Source: an uncultured Lactobacillus sp. (GTDB lineage: Bacteria > Bacillota > Bacilli > Lactobacillales > Lactobacillaceae). From it: a DNA stretch of 64,000 nt. The stretch lies in assembly GCA_947565635.1 (NCBI GenBank), contig CANOGU010000003.1, forward strand, positions 62,001-126,000, in the 5' to 3' direction. Below the pieces are notes generated by a model. The model was not told the DNA's origin, made no database searches, and saw only the letters and a list, made by a program, of their open reading frames with translations. Numbering within the stretch: the stretch's first letter is position 1; every line of letters begins with the position of its first letter. This document shows positions 1 through 11,650 of the stretch, piece after piece. The position numbers and the translations under genes are program-made.

Positions 1-53
1 GTGGTAAAATCGTTGGAGTAATTCCAAGAAGTGTCGCGGAGGTTTATAGATGA
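1..53 (+). CDS. C-terminal end of upstream gene, probably hypoxanthine phosphoribosyltransferase (partial)
   Basis: An open frame enters from the left edge and ends at TGA 51-53, giving a tail that reads [16 protein letters not shown]. The stop overlaps the ftsH ATG in an ATGA arrangement, so the two genes are translationally coupled. In lactobacilli the gene directly before ftsH is usually hpt (purine salvage), and the tail has the spacing of the Hpt C-terminus. The assignment rests mainly on gene order, because only 16 codons are visible. Confidence 0.5.
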   Translation, partial: GKIVGVIPRSVAEVYR

Positions 54-2176
54 AAAATAGAAGAAATAGACTGCTTTCTAACGGTCTTTTCTATATCATA
101 GTATTCGTGATCCTCTTGGCTGGAATCAATTGGGCCGTGGGAGGCTCCGGTAGTAATGGTTCCACAGAAAATATCCGTTATTCTCAATTAGTAAAAGATT
201 TAAAAGCGGGTAAAGTCAAGAGTATCAATGTACAACCATCTAATGGTGTATATACGGTTACTGGATCTTATAAGAAAGCTCAAAAGTCAAATAATCAAAA
301 TAATAATGGATTTGGACTAATTCCAAGTTCACAAAGTAGTAATGAAGTAACCCGGTTCAGTACTACGATGCTTCAAAATGACTCAATGGTTAAGACAATT
401 TCCGATCTTGCCCAAAAGAGTGGGGCATCTATTTCTGGACAAGGTGAATCTCAATCTGGAACTTGGATCTCTACGATTGTAATGCTTGTTCCAACTTTGA
501 TTTTCATTGTCATGCTTTGGATGATGATGAATCAGGGTGGACAAGGTCGTGGCGGCGGCATGATGAACTTTGGTAAGTCTCATGTTAAACCACAAGATCC
601 AAGCAAGAACAAAGTTAGATTTTCAGATGTAGCTGGTGAAGAAGAAGAAAAGCAAGAACTAGTTGAAATTGTTGAATTTTTAAAGAATCCATCAAAATAT
701 ACTAAACTAGGTGCTAGAATTCCGGCTGGTGTGCTCCTTGAGGGCCCTCCTGGTACTGGTAAGACATTGCTTGCACGTGCAGTTGCTGGAGAAGCTGGCG
801 TACCATTCTATTCAATCTCTGGTTCAGACTTTGTAGAAATGTTTGTTGGTGTCGGTGCTTCTCGTGTACGTGACTTATTTGAAACAGCTAAGAAGAATGC
901 GCCAAGTATCATTTTCATCGATGAAATTGATGCTGTTGGACGTAAGCGTGGCAACGGTGTTAGCGGTGGCCACGATGAAAGAGAACAAACTTTGAACCAA
1001 TTGTTGGTTGAAATGGACGGTTTCGAAGGTGATGAAGGTGTCATTGTTATGGCAGCTACTAACCGTTCTGATGTTCTTGATCCTGCACTTCTTCGTCCTG
1101 GACGTTTTGACCGTAAAGTTTTAGTTGGTCGTCCAGATGTTAAGGGTCGTGAGGCTATTTTAAAGGTTCATGCTAAGAATAAGCCTTTAGCCTCAGACGT
1201 TGACTTAAAGGAAGTGGCACGTCAAACTCCGGGCTTTGTTGGTGCTGATCTTGAAAATGTTTTAAACGAAGCTGCTTTAGTTGCTGCTCGTCGTAATAAG
1301 ACTGAAATTACTGCATCTGATATTGATGAAGCTGAAGACAGAGTTATTGCCGGACCTGCTAAGAAAGACACTGTTATTTCTCCAGAAGAAAGAAAACGTG
1401 TTGCCTACCATGAAGCAGGGCACGCAATTGTTGGATTAGTCCTTAGTGATTCTAGAACTGTTCGTAAAGTTACTATTGTACCTAGAGGTCGTGCTGGCGG
1501 ATACAACATTATGCTTCCAAAGGAAGATGAAAATATCATCACTAAGAAGCAATTAATGGAACAAGTTGCCGGTTTAATGGGTGGTCGTGCAGGTGAAGAA
1601 GTAGTTGTTGGTGATAAATCAACTGGTGCTTCAAATGACTTTGAACAAGCTACTAACATTGCTCGTGGGATGGTTACTCAATATGGTATGACTGATGTTG
1701 GTATGACTGAACTTGAATCTCCAAGTATGCAATCACCATACGGCACTAAACCATATAGTGAAGCCACAGCTGCTAAGATTGACGAAGCAGTTAAGGAAAT
1801 TCTTGATGAAGGTCACAAACAAGCTATTGATATCATTAAGAGTCACCGGGAGACGCATAAGATTATTGCAGAAGCACTTCTTAAGTATGAAACTTTGAAC
1901 GAAAAACAAATTCTTTCATTATTCAAGACTGGTAAGATGCCTGAAAATGATGAAAATGAATTTCCAAGTGAATCTAAGGCTTCAACTTATGAAGAAGCTA
2001 AGGCTGCAATGGAAAAGAAGGATCAACAAAGAGAAGAAACTGAAAACAAGGATGATAAAGAAGATATTCATCCACTTCCTGATGATCATAAGAATATTGA
2101 CGATATTCCACTTAATCCACCATATGAACATAAAGATTCTGATAAAGATAATTCAGATGAAGACAAGGATAAGTAA
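50..2176 (+). CDS. ftsH: ATP-dependent zinc metalloprotease FtsH
   Basis: A membrane-anchored AAA+ protease that degrades damaged or unassembled membrane proteins and some regulators. The 708 residues show a first membrane helix at about 13-30, an extracytoplasmic domain, a second helix at about 140-160, and then the AAA module. Walker A GPPGTGKT is at 232-239, Walker B (IIFIDEID) near 288-295, and the second region of homology ([20 protein letters not shown]) near 340-360. The zinc site HEAGH is at 454-458. The C-terminus is a long acidic and lysine-rich tail that is probably disordered. The start is the ATG after a GGAGG site and overlaps the upstream stop. A strong terminator follows, so ftsH ends the hpt-side operon. 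Confidence 0.98.
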   Translation: MKNRRNRLLSNGLFYIIVFVILLAGINWAVGGSGSNGSTENIRYSQLVKDLKAGKVKSINVQPSNGVYTVTGSYKKAQKSNNQNNNGFGLIPSSQSSNEVTRFSTTMLQNDSMVKTISDLAQKSGASISGQGESQSGTWISTIVMLVPTLIFIVMLWMMMNQGGQGRGGGMMNFGKSHVKPQDPSKNKVRFSDVAGEEEEKQELVEIVEFLKNPSKYTKLGARIPAGVLLEGPPGTGKTLLARAVAGEAGVPFYSISGSDFVEMFVGVGASRVRDLFETAKKNAPSIIFIDEIDAVGRKRGNGVSGGHDEREQTLNQLLVEMDGFEGDEGVIVMAATNRSDVLDPALLRPGRFDRKVLVGRPDVKGREAILKVHAKNKPLASDVDLKEVARQTPGFVGADLENVLNEAALVAARRNKTEITASDIDEAEDRVIAGPAKKDTVISPEERKRVAYHEAGHAIVGLVLSDSRTVRKVTIVPRGRAGGYNIMLPKEDENIITKKQLMEQVAGLMGGRAGEEVVVGDKSTGASNDFEQATNIARGMVTQYGMTDVGMTELESPSMQSPYGTKPYSEATAAKIDEAVKEILDEGHKQAIDIIKSHRETHKIIAEALLKYETLNEKQILSLFKTGKMPENDENEFPSESKASTYEEAKAAMEKKDQQREETENKDDKEDIHPLPDDHKNIDDIPLNPPYEHKDSDKDNSDEDKDK

Positions 2177-2204
2177 GGATTTATTGCAAGAGTAATGTTT
2201 ATAT

Positions 2205-2250
2205 ACTCCTTTCTAATACTGAAATTACAGATTTTAGAAAGGAGTTTTTT
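2205..2250 (+). terminator. Intrinsic terminator after ftsH
   Basis: A perfect 12-bp stem (ACTCCTTTCTAA at 2205-2216 pairing with 2234-2245) with a 17-nt loop is followed by a T run. It separates ftsH from the YfhO gene that begins at 2265. Confidence 0.9.
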
Positions 2251-2264
2251 GGTATTAAGTAAGA

Positions 2265-4946
2265 ATGAAATATTTAAGTAAAAAAGACAAAAAGATTTTA
2301 AAGTTAAGCGTAATAAGTTGTTTAACAACAGTAGTGCTCTTTTTCCTTTTATCTACTTTAACGGATTGTAATCCAATCTTGGGTGGAGTTCTATATAGTG
2401 GAGATTTACCAAATCAATACTTATCCTTTTTTCAGTATTATCGCCATTTAATGGTTGGCAATTGGAGTAGTGCAGGATTTACTTTCTTAAATGGTTTAGG
2501 TGGAGATATGGCTGGAAATATTGGTTATTATCTACTTAGTCCATTGAATTTTGTTGTTTTTCTTTTCCCTGCAAGCAAAATGAATGTAGCAGTATACGTC
2601 ATAATTCTAATTAAATTAGGATTAATGAGTGGCACTTTTACTTGGTTGACTTTAAAGTGGTTTAAGTTTAATTATCAAGCTTATCCTATCTTTTTAGGAA
2701 TTGCGTATGGTTTAAGTGGTTATTCTGTAGCTTATGCTGGAAATGTAATGTGGCTTGATGGTTTAGTCCTACTTCCATTAATAGCTTATGCCTTAGTGAG
2801 AGGAATTAAGACTAATAAATGGCTTGCCTACACCATTTTACTTGCTTGTGGAATTATTTTTAATTACTACATTGGATACATGATATGTATCTTTTTAGTA
2901 ATTCTATTTTTTGCATATACGGTTAATAATTTTACAAATCGTAAGTTATTTATTCATCAATTTATTGGATTCGCAATTAGTTCTATTATCAGTGGGTTAA
3001 TTAGTGCAGTAGTTATTTTGCCGACTTTTCTTAACCTTTCTAGCAATAAACTATCTCAGGCTGACTTCAATTCTAATTTTGAAATTAAGACTTTAATAAG
3101 TGGTGGGAAAGCTATATCAAGGCTGTTTATTGGTGATACTTATAATGATTGGGCGCCAATTTTTGTAGGAACTTTAGCTTTAATTGTGTTTGTTCTTTAC
3201 TTTATTGATTCACATAATTCAATTAAAGAAAGAATTACTAATTTAGTTATTGGATTTATCTTTGTATTAAGCATTACTGTGCCTAAGGTGTACTTGCTCT
3301 GGCATGGTGGTCAACAGACTATTGCTTATCCATATCGCTTTGGCTTTATTATTGTATTTTGGATCTTGCTTTTAGCAGCTAAAGAATTATCGAATTTAAG
3401 TGAATATAAAAACGAGAATAAAAAGGAAAGGCTTGTTGCAGCTGGAATATATTTATTAGTAAGTTTAGCTGCTGTTTATATTCGACGCCGAATTGGACCG
3501 TGGAATATTTATGCTTGGGTTGCTGTTTTAATAGTAATTATTTTTGGAATCTTAGTTTATTTTTCAGATAAAAGATTTGTTCGCGTAACTTTACTTTTAG
3601 TAGGATTAATTGAAATCGCGGGCAATGCTTATATTGGCTTGAATCACTTGGGAATGAAGAGTAATGCTTATCCAGCTTATGTTTCTGAAAATCAAAAAAT
3701 CATTTCAAGAATACCTGCTTCTGATAAGTCGGGACGCCTTGCTAAGAATTATGAGTTGAACAATGACCGCGGGGAAGGATATACTTTCGGCTATCGCGGT
3801 ATGGAAGAGTTTTCTTCAAATAACGATTCTAGAATTAGTTCTTTGATGACTGATCTTGGTTTTTCAACTTTTCGTTACTTTTATTATTATCAAACTGGTA
3901 GTGTAGTTACAGATGCTATTTTTAATGTAAAGGCATTTATTGATAGTTCTTTAACTAATCAAAGTATTTCTCCAGAATATGTTAGCTATGGTTTAAGAAA
4001 CGATTTAAAAAACCATCCAGTTATCTTAAAGCAAGGAAATAAAACTGTATATCGAAATGAGACTTTGCCATTTGCATTTGCTGGAGGCTTATCTAATAAG
4101 TTGAAGTTTAAGGAAGAAAATCCAGTTTATAATCAAAATCTGGTTCTTAATTCTTTGACTCAAACTAAGGAAGATGTTTTAAGCTATAGTTCAAAACAAG
4201 CAAAAATAGAGTCTAATAATATTAAACTTAAATTTGCTAAGGAAAAGTTTAAATCAGAGAGGATCACTCAAGATAAACCAGGTACAATGACTTTTACATA
4301 CGATAATTTGAAACCAAAACAGGTTGGATATATTAGGTTCAGTAAAAACTTAATGGATCAAATTATTGTTTTAGATAGTTATCAATTGAAGCAGAATCCA
4401 GATTATAGACTTCCATTCACAGTAGCTATTAATGGTAAAAATATCCATCTACAACAATATACGGATCAACTTATTGGTGTTCAGGCAGATAAAGATGGAA
4501 AACTTACAATTAAAATGACTTTGGATGGAAGAGCAAACCGAGTTGACTTCAAGTATCCACGTTTTGTAAGTATTAATCAATCAGCTTTAACTAATAAGGT
4601 AAATAAGGCTAATAGCAGACGAATGGAGTTTTCTGCCTTTAGAGATAGTTATGTGGCTGGAAATATAAAAATTGGTAAAAATGAAAGCTTGGTAACTACG
4701 ATTCCTTACAGTAAAGGTTGGAAAGCAGAAGTTGATGGGAAACCTGCTAAAATTAATCGTACTTTAAAGGTGTTTATTGGCTTAAAGATGAAGCCAGGTG
4801 TACATCAAGTGACGTTAAGATATAAGACACCAGGTTTACTGATCGGTGCTTTAATAAGCATTGTAGGAATAATTTCTTTAGTAATTTATACTTGGTATTT
4901 AAAGAAAAACAAACAAGCTGATAAATCAAGTAATGAGAATAAATAA
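2265..4946 (+). CDS. YfhO-family polytopic membrane protein, copy 1 (putative GT-C glycosyltransferase)
   Basis: An 893-residue protein with about a dozen hydrophobic segments in the N-terminal 480 residues, a large extracytoplasmic domain (about 480-850), a final membrane helix near 857-878 and a lysine-rich tail. This architecture and the first-loop GDLPNQYLSFFQ motif (with the Asp where GT-C enzymes carry their catalytic acid) match the YfhO family. Family members in Bacillus and Listeria (YfhO, GtlB) act on lipoteichoic acid glycosylation using lipid-linked sugars. The substrate here is inferred only. The downstream neighbour is a clear paralogue. The ribosome binding site before ATG 2265 is weak. 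The gene has its own terminators on both sides. Confidence 0.85.
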   Translation: MKYLSKKDKKILKLSVISCLTTVVLFFLLSTLTDCNPILGGVLYSGDLPNQYLSFFQYYRHLMVGNWSSAGFTFLNGLGGDMAGNIGYYLLSPLNFVVFLFPASKMNVAVYVIILIKLGLMSGTFTWLTLKWFKFNYQAYPIFLGIAYGLSGYSVAYAGNVMWLDGLVLLPLIAYALVRGIKTNKWLAYTILLACGIIFNYYIGYMICIFLVILFFAYTVNNFTNRKLFIHQFIGFAISSIISGLISAVVILPTFLNLSSNKLSQADFNSNFEIKTLISGGKAISRLFIGDTYNDWAPIFVGTLALIVFVLYFIDSHNSIKERITNLVIGFIFVLSITVPKVYLLWHGGQQTIAYPYRFGFIIVFWILLLAAKELSNLSEYKNENKKERLVAAGIYLLVSLAAVYIRRRIGPWNIYAWVAVLIVIIFGILVYFSDKRFVRVTLLLVGLIEIAGNAYIGLNHLGMKSNAYPAYVSENQKIISRIPASDKSGRLAKNYELNNDRGEGYTFGYRGMEEFSSNNDSRISSLMTDLGFSTFRYFYYYQTGSVVTDAIFNVKAFIDSSLTNQSISPEYVSYGLRNDLKNHPVILKQGNKTVYRNETLPFAFAGGLSNKLKFKEENPVYNQNLVLNSLTQTKEDVLSYSSKQAKIESNNIKLKFAKEKFKSERITQDKPGTMTFTYDNLKPKQVGYIRFSKNLMDQIIVLDSYQLKQNPDYRLPFTVAINGKNIHLQQYTDQLIGVQADKDGKLTIKMTLDGRANRVDFKYPRFVSINQSALTNKVNKANSRRMEFSAFRDSYVAGNIKIGKNESLVTTIPYSKGWKAEVDGKPAKINRTLKVFIGLKMKPGVHQVTLRYKTPGLLIGALISIVGIISLVIYTWYLKKNKQADKSSNENK

Positions 4947-4948
4947 GT

Positions 4949-4988
4949 AATACACCCCTCTAATGTTTGTTTTTAGAGGGGTGTATTT
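4949..4988 (+). terminator. Hairpin terminator between the two YfhO genes
   Basis: A perfect 15-bp stem (4949-4963 pairing with 4973-4987) with a short T-rich tail. It lies just before the second YfhO start and argues against any start codon inside it (such as the ATG at 4963). Confidence 0.75.
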
Positions 4989-5004
4989 GGGAATAAGGCT
5001 AAGA

Positions 5005-7647
5005 ATGAAACATTTGAGTAAAGAAAATAAGAAGGTTATAAAGCTAAGCAGTATTAGTTTTGTAATTACCATCATAATTTTTGGAATTATATCAGCCTTG
5101 GCACACGCTAATCCATTTTTTGGTGGTGTGTTATGGGGCGGAGATTTACCTGATGAATATTTGTCATTTTTTCAATATCTTCGCCACTTGCTTTTAGGAA
5201 ACTGGGGTAGTTTACAATTTAGTTTTTCTAATGGATTAGGTGCGGATATGGCAGGTAATATTGGTTATTATCTTGCAAGTCCATTTAATTTAATTATTTT
5301 GCTATTTCCAGCAAGTCAAATCAATATAGCTCTCTACGTAATAATTGTTATTAAGTTAGGGTTAGCCAGTGCTGCATTTACTTTTTTGATTTTGAAACTT
5401 TTTAAATTCAAAAATCAAATCTACTCAATTCTACTTGGTATTATTTATGGGTTAAGTGCGTATTCTATTGGTTATGCAGCAAACTTAATGTGGCTTGATG
5501 GTGTAATTTTACTTCCATTACTTGTTTATTCCTTACTTAGGGGTATAACAAAGAGAAAATGGATTCTTTATACTATCTTGCTAGCCTGTGCAATTATTTT
5601 TAATTACTATATTGGCTACATGATATGTATTTTCATGGTACTTGCCTTTCTAGCTTATATAATCAATTATTTTAGAGAAAAAAAGATTTTTATTAGGCAA
5701 GTAGTGGAATTTGCACTTAGTTCATTGATCAGTGGCTTGATGAGTGCAGTTATTACATTACCAACATGGATGAATTTAGCTAATAATAAGTTAACAGAAC
5801 ATACTATTAACGAAGGCTTTAGATTAAGTCCTATTTCTTCAGCAGCTAAAAGTATTTCTGCTTTGTTTATGAAGAATTCTTTCAATGGGTCGCCGCTTTT
5901 ATTTGTTGGAACGCTAGCAATTATTGTTTTTATTTTATATTTTATTGATAATAAAAATTCGCGTAGAGAAAGAATTATTAATTTAGTAATTGGCCTTGTT
6001 TTTGTACTTAGCTTAATACAAACAAAGATCTATCTTTTCTGGCATGGGGGTCAAAAACCAGTTGGTTTTCCATATCGCTTTAGCTTTATTATTATTTTTT
6101 GGATTTTGCTTTTAGCAGCTAAGGAATTAACAAATTTAGATCTAAGTAAAAGACAGTTGATCTGGGCTGCTGGAATTTATTTAGCACTTGGATTAATAGT
6201 TGTTATCCTGAGAAAACACTATGGAAATTTCGATAGTTATCTATTAATTTCATTGAGTTTAATAGTTATTTTTAGTATTCTCTTATACTTTGCTGGTAAT
6301 AAGGCAATCCGCTTTATTTTGGTAATGATTGGCGTAATTGAAATAGCTGGTAGTGGATATTTGGCTTTGAGTCGAATGGGAATGAAAAGTAATGTTTACT
6401 CTAGCTATATCACAGAAAATCAACAATTATTTAATTCTTTACCAGCAAGTATTAAAAAGCAAAGAATTGCTAAAAATTATTTTTTAAATAATGATCGCGG
6501 TGAAAGTTATGCATTTGATTATAAAGGTGTAGAAATTTTTTCTTCTAACAATGATCCTAGAATCAGTGCATTATATGCTAACTTGGGTTTATCTGCATAT
6601 GGTTATTATTATTTTTATAAAACTGGCACAGTTGTCACTGATGCGATCTTAAATGTTGGTACTTTTATCAATAGTTCTTTAGCTAGTCAAAGTATTTCTC
6701 CTGAATATATTAGTTATGGTTTAAGAGATGATTTGAAAAATAATCGTGTTTTACTAAGAAGGAAGCAGTACACGGTTTATCAAACTCAAAGTCTGCCAAT
6801 TGCTTTTGCCGGTAACTTATCAAATAATTTAAAATTTAAACAAGATAATCCAATTTATAATCAAAATTTGGTTTTAAATTCTTTAACTGAAACTCGGGGA
6901 GACGTTTTAACTTATAGTAAAAAGAAGACTAAAACTAAATTAGAAAATGCTAGCGTAGAGCAAAAGAATAATAAAATTGAAATTACTAGAACGTCTGATA
7001 AAGCTGGAAGCGTCATTTTTACTTATACTGGTTTAAAACCGCGAGAAGTTGCATATGTAATGCTAGATAAAGATTTGATGGGCTTTGCGGATCCACTGAC
7101 TACTTATCATGCAAGACAAGTCGGAAAAGTTAAAAACGACTTAAGCTTAGTTGTTGATAAAAAGGATGTGCGTCTCCAGCCTCAAGTTAAACAATTAGTT
7201 GGTGTTCAAGCTGATCAGGACGGACAAGTGCAAATTAAGTTAGTTCTAGATGGCGATAAACGTTCATTAAGAATGAATTTACCACGCTTAGTTAATATTA
7301 ATTCGAATTTATTAGAAGCAAAGCTTTCAAAAGTTAATAAATCTCAGGCCTTAAAATTATCCAAATTTAATAACGACTATTTAGCTGGAAGAGTAAAAAT
7401 ATCAAAGGATGAGAATTTGGTAACTACAATTCCTTATAACAAGGGCTGGAGAGCAGAAGTTGATGGAAAAGACGTTAAAATTAATCGAACTTTAGGTGTA
7501 TTTATTGGCTTGAAGATGAAACCAGGCAAGCATTCAGTAGTTTTGAGATATCAAACCCCTGGATTGCTTATTGGAGCTTTAACAAGTATTATAGGTATAA
7601 TCCTACTAGTTATATTTAATTTGTATTTAAAAAAGAAAAAGTATTAG
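5005..7647 (+). CDS. YfhO-family polytopic membrane protein, copy 2 (putative GT-C glycosyltransferase)
   Basis: An 880-residue paralogue of the preceding gene. The two align from the first residues (MKHLSKE against MKYLSKK) to the last helix, with long shared blocks such as DMAGNIGYY, MWLDG and FNYYIGYMICIF. The overall plan is the same: many N-terminal membrane helices with a GDLPDEYLSFFQ first-loop motif, an extracytoplasmic domain and a C-terminal helix. I chose ATG 5005 over ATG 4963 because it matches the start of copy 1 and the earlier ATG lies in the terminator stem. Extracytoplasmic glycosylation of a cell-wall polymer is inferred from the family. Divergence between the copies suggests different acceptors or sugars rather than simple gene dosage. 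Confidence 0.85.
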   Translation: MKHLSKENKKVIKLSSISFVITIIIFGIISALAHANPFFGGVLWGGDLPDEYLSFFQYLRHLLLGNWGSLQFSFSNGLGADMAGNIGYYLASPFNLIILLFPASQINIALYVIIVIKLGLASAAFTFLILKLFKFKNQIYSILLGIIYGLSAYSIGYAANLMWLDGVILLPLLVYSLLRGITKRKWILYTILLACAIIFNYYIGYMICIFMVLAFLAYIINYFREKKIFIRQVVEFALSSLISGLMSAVITLPTWMNLANNKLTEHTINEGFRLSPISSAAKSISALFMKNSFNGSPLLFVGTLAIIVFILYFIDNKNSRRERIINLVIGLVFVLSLIQTKIYLFWHGGQKPVGFPYRFSFIIIFWILLLAAKELTNLDLSKRQLIWAAGIYLALGLIVVILRKHYGNFDSYLLISLSLIVIFSILLYFAGNKAIRFILVMIGVIEIAGSGYLALSRMGMKSNVYSSYITENQQLFNSLPASIKKQRIAKNYFLNNDRGESYAFDYKGVEIFSSNNDPRISALYANLGLSAYGYYYFYKTGTVVTDAILNVGTFINSSLASQSISPEYISYGLRDDLKNNRVLLRRKQYTVYQTQSLPIAFAGNLSNNLKFKQDNPIYNQNLVLNSLTETRGDVLTYSKKKTKTKLENASVEQKNNKIEITRTSDKAGSVIFTYTGLKPREVAYVMLDKDLMGFADPLTTYHARQVGKVKNDLSLVVDKKDVRLQPQVKQLVGVQADQDGQVQIKLVLDGDKRSLRMNLPRLVNINSNLLEAKLSKVNKSQALKLSKFNNDYLAGRVKISKDENLVTTIPYNKGWRAEVDGKDVKINRTLGVFIGLKMKPGKHSVVLRYQTPGLLIGALTSIIGIILLVIFNLYLKKKKY

Positions 7648-7653
7648 TCAAAG

Positions 7654-7686
7654 AATAAAGTCTATGTTTTATAGGCTTTATTTTTT
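7654..7686 (+). terminator. Terminator after YfhO copy 2, directly before hslO
   Basis: The arms AATAAAG (7654-7660) and CTTTATT (7676-7682) flank an inner CTAT/ATAG stem, followed by T residues. It ends at the hslO ribosome binding site (AGGAGGAG), leaving no room for a separate promoter. Either hslO is expressed by read-through or its promoter lies inside the YfhO gene. Confidence 0.7.
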
Positions 7687-7697
7687 AGGAGGAGAAA

Positions 7698-8573
7698 ATG
7701 AGCGATTATTTAGTTAAAGCGATTGATAAAACTAAAAATTTAAGATTAATTACTGTAAATGCTAAAGACTTAGTAAGTGAAGCACAAAAAAGACATGACA
7801 CTTGGAGTGCATCATCAGCTGTATTAGGACGAACTTTAATTGGTGGTCTTCTTTTATCAGCTGCATTGCTGAAGGATAAAGATGAATTGACAGTAAGATT
7901 ACTTGGAAATGGACCTGTAGGAGCTACGGTAGTAACTGCAAAGGCTGATTTAATGATCAAGGGTTATGTTCAAAATCCGCATATTGCACTTCCTCCTAAA
8001 AAAGATGGTCATATTGATGTAGCTAAGGCTGTTGGCGAAGGATGGCTTGAAGTAACCAAAGATCAAGGATTAAAACAACCTTATACAGGTCAAGTACCAA
8101 TTGTAAGTGGAGAGATTGCAGAAGATTTTACATATTATTTAGCAAAATCAGAACAAATTCCGTCAGCTGTTGGTCTTTCTGTTTTTGTTGAGCCTAATAA
8201 TAGCATTGGAGCTGCTGGAGGTTTTGTATTACAGGCTTTACCAGGTGCTAGTGATGAACAATTAGCTCAAGTTGAAAAGAGAATCAAGGCTTTGCCTAAT
8301 CTTTCAACTTTGTTTTTAGATGGTATGACTCCTGAAAATCTGGCAGAAAGAATTTTAGGTACTGATTGTAAAATTTTGGATAAGGAAAATGTATCCTTTG
8401 CATGTGATTGTTCAAAAGAAAAGTACAGTAAGATTTTAGCTACTTTAAAACCAGAGCAATTAAAGAAAATGATTGAAAAAGATCATGGTGCTGAACTTAT
8501 TTGTCGTTTTTGTAAAGAAAAGTATCACTTTACTGAAGATGAATTAAAAGATGTACTTAAGAAAGCAAATTAA
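7698..8573 (+). CDS. hslO: Redox-regulated molecular chaperone Hsp33
   Basis: A cytoplasmic holdase activated by oxidation. The 291 residues match the family length. The C-terminal redox switch is intact: CDC at 236-238 and CRFC at 269-272 supply the four zinc-binding cysteines that form disulfides under oxidative stress. The N-terminal part has the typical GRTLIGGLLLSAALLKD and GNGPVG segments. The gene has a strong AGGAGG site and begins 12 nt after a terminator hairpin. The order hslO-dusB-lysS is conserved in lactobacilli. Confidence 0.96.
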   Translation: MSDYLVKAIDKTKNLRLITVNAKDLVSEAQKRHDTWSASSAVLGRTLIGGLLLSAALLKDKDELTVRLLGNGPVGATVVTAKADLMIKGYVQNPHIALPPKKDGHIDVAKAVGEGWLEVTKDQGLKQPYTGQVPIVSGEIAEDFTYYLAKSEQIPSAVGLSVFVEPNNSIGAAGGFVLQALPGASDEQLAQVEKRIKALPNLSTLFLDGMTPENLAERILGTDCKILDKENVSFACDCSKEKYSKILATLKPEQLKKMIEKDHGAELICRFCKEKYHFTEDELKDVLKKAN

Positions 8574-8595
8574 AGTGGTGTGCAATGAATAGTTT

Positions 8596-8604
8596 TGCTA
8601 TGAT
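8596..8604 (+). promoter_or_regulatory. Putative extended -10 promoter for dusB-lysS
   Basis: TGCTATGAT fits an extended -10 element (TGnTATGAT) in the hslO-dusB gap. No good -35 is visible at the right spacing. It resembles the TGCTATACT of the nearby tRNA-Gly promoter. Confidence 0.5.
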
Positions 8605-8631
8605 ATTAGGTATTTGAAAGGATGAGCAAGT

Positions 8632-11195
<2,564 letters not shown>

Positions 11196-11200
11196 AGTTG

Positions 11201-11236
11201 AAAAATAGATCATCATTAATGATGATCTATTTTTTT
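11201..11236 (+). terminator. Terminator after lysS
   Basis: A perfect 26-nt palindrome at 11205-11230 (arm ATAGATCATCATT) is followed by seven T residues. It is strong and nearly symmetrical. Confidence 0.93.
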
Positions 11237-11256
11237 GAAATTTTTCAAAAAAACAC

Positions 11257-11284
11257 TTGCAATAAGATGATGTTTTGCTATACT
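11257..11284 (+). promoter_or_regulatory. Promoter of tRNA-Gly
   Basis: TTGCAA (11257-11262), a 16-nt spacer, then TATACT (11279-11284) preceded by TGC as an extended -10. Transcription would begin a few bases before the tRNA at 11297. Confidence 0.8.
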
Positions 11285-11296
11285 AATAAATGTACT

Positions 11297-11371
11297 GCGG
11301 AAGTAGTTCAGTGGTAGAACATCACCTTGCCATGGTGGGGGTCGCGGGTTCGAATCCCGTCTTCCGCTCCA
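11297..11371 (+). tRNA. tRNA-Gly (GCC)
   Basis: A full cloverleaf. The acceptor arm GCGGAAG pairs with CTTCCGC, the anticodon loop TTGCCAT gives GCC, and the T-arm is GCGGGTTCGAATCCCGT. The discriminator is T and CCA is encoded (11369-11371). It has its own promoter and a hairpin terminator directly downstream. Confidence 0.97.
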
Positions 11372-11375
11372 GTAT

Positions 11376-11405
11376 AAAAGACTCACCGAAGCGTGAGTCT
11401 TTTTT
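11376..11405 (+). terminator. Hairpin terminator between the two tRNA genes
   Basis: AAAAGACTCAC (11376-11386) and GTGAGTC plus T run (11393-11405) form the stem around a 6-nt loop. tRNA-Pro starts only six bases later, which is unusual spacing. Confidence 0.85.
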
Positions 11406-11411
11406 GTTATT

Positions 11412-11485
<74 letters not shown>

Positions 11486-11502
11486 TTGAATATTATTTTA
11501 TT

Positions 11503-11539
11503 AAAAAGTTCGTCTTGGGTTAGAAAGACGAACTTTTTT
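11503..11539 (+). terminator. Terminator after tRNA-Pro
   Basis: AAAAAGTTCGTCTT (11503-11516) pairs with the AAGACGAACTTTTTT segment ending near 11539. It is a strong stem with a T run, and it closes the tRNA unit before the clpC promoter. Confidence 0.9.
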
Positions 11540-11569
11540 GTATATAATGTTCATGAAAATATCAAATGG

Positions 11570-11599
11570 TTTACATTTACTAAATGTAAGTGATAATAT
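11570..11599 (+). promoter_or_regulatory. clpC promoter with embedded perfect palindrome (putative operator)
   Basis: The -35 is TTTACA (11570-11575). The -10 is GATAAT (11592-11597, 16-nt spacer) or the extended form TGATAATAT ending at 11599. A perfect 9-1-9 inverted repeat, TTACATTTA (11571-11579) C TAAATGTAA (11581-11589), fills the spacer and overlaps the -35. A bound dimer there would block RNA polymerase. It matches neither the CtsR site (GGTCAAA repeats) nor the HrcA CIRCE element (TTAGCACTC), so the regulator is unknown. Confidence 0.7.
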
Positions 11600-11650
11600 A
11601 TTTGTCTAAAGATTGTAATATTGATCTTAAAAGAAGTAAGGCGGTGCAAA

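Noticed and set aside
4963..5004. Longer N-terminus of YfhO copy 2 starting at ATG 4963
   Set aside because: The extra 14 codons lie in a 15-bp terminator stem, lack a ribosome binding site and are absent from the paralogue, whose start matches ATG 5005.
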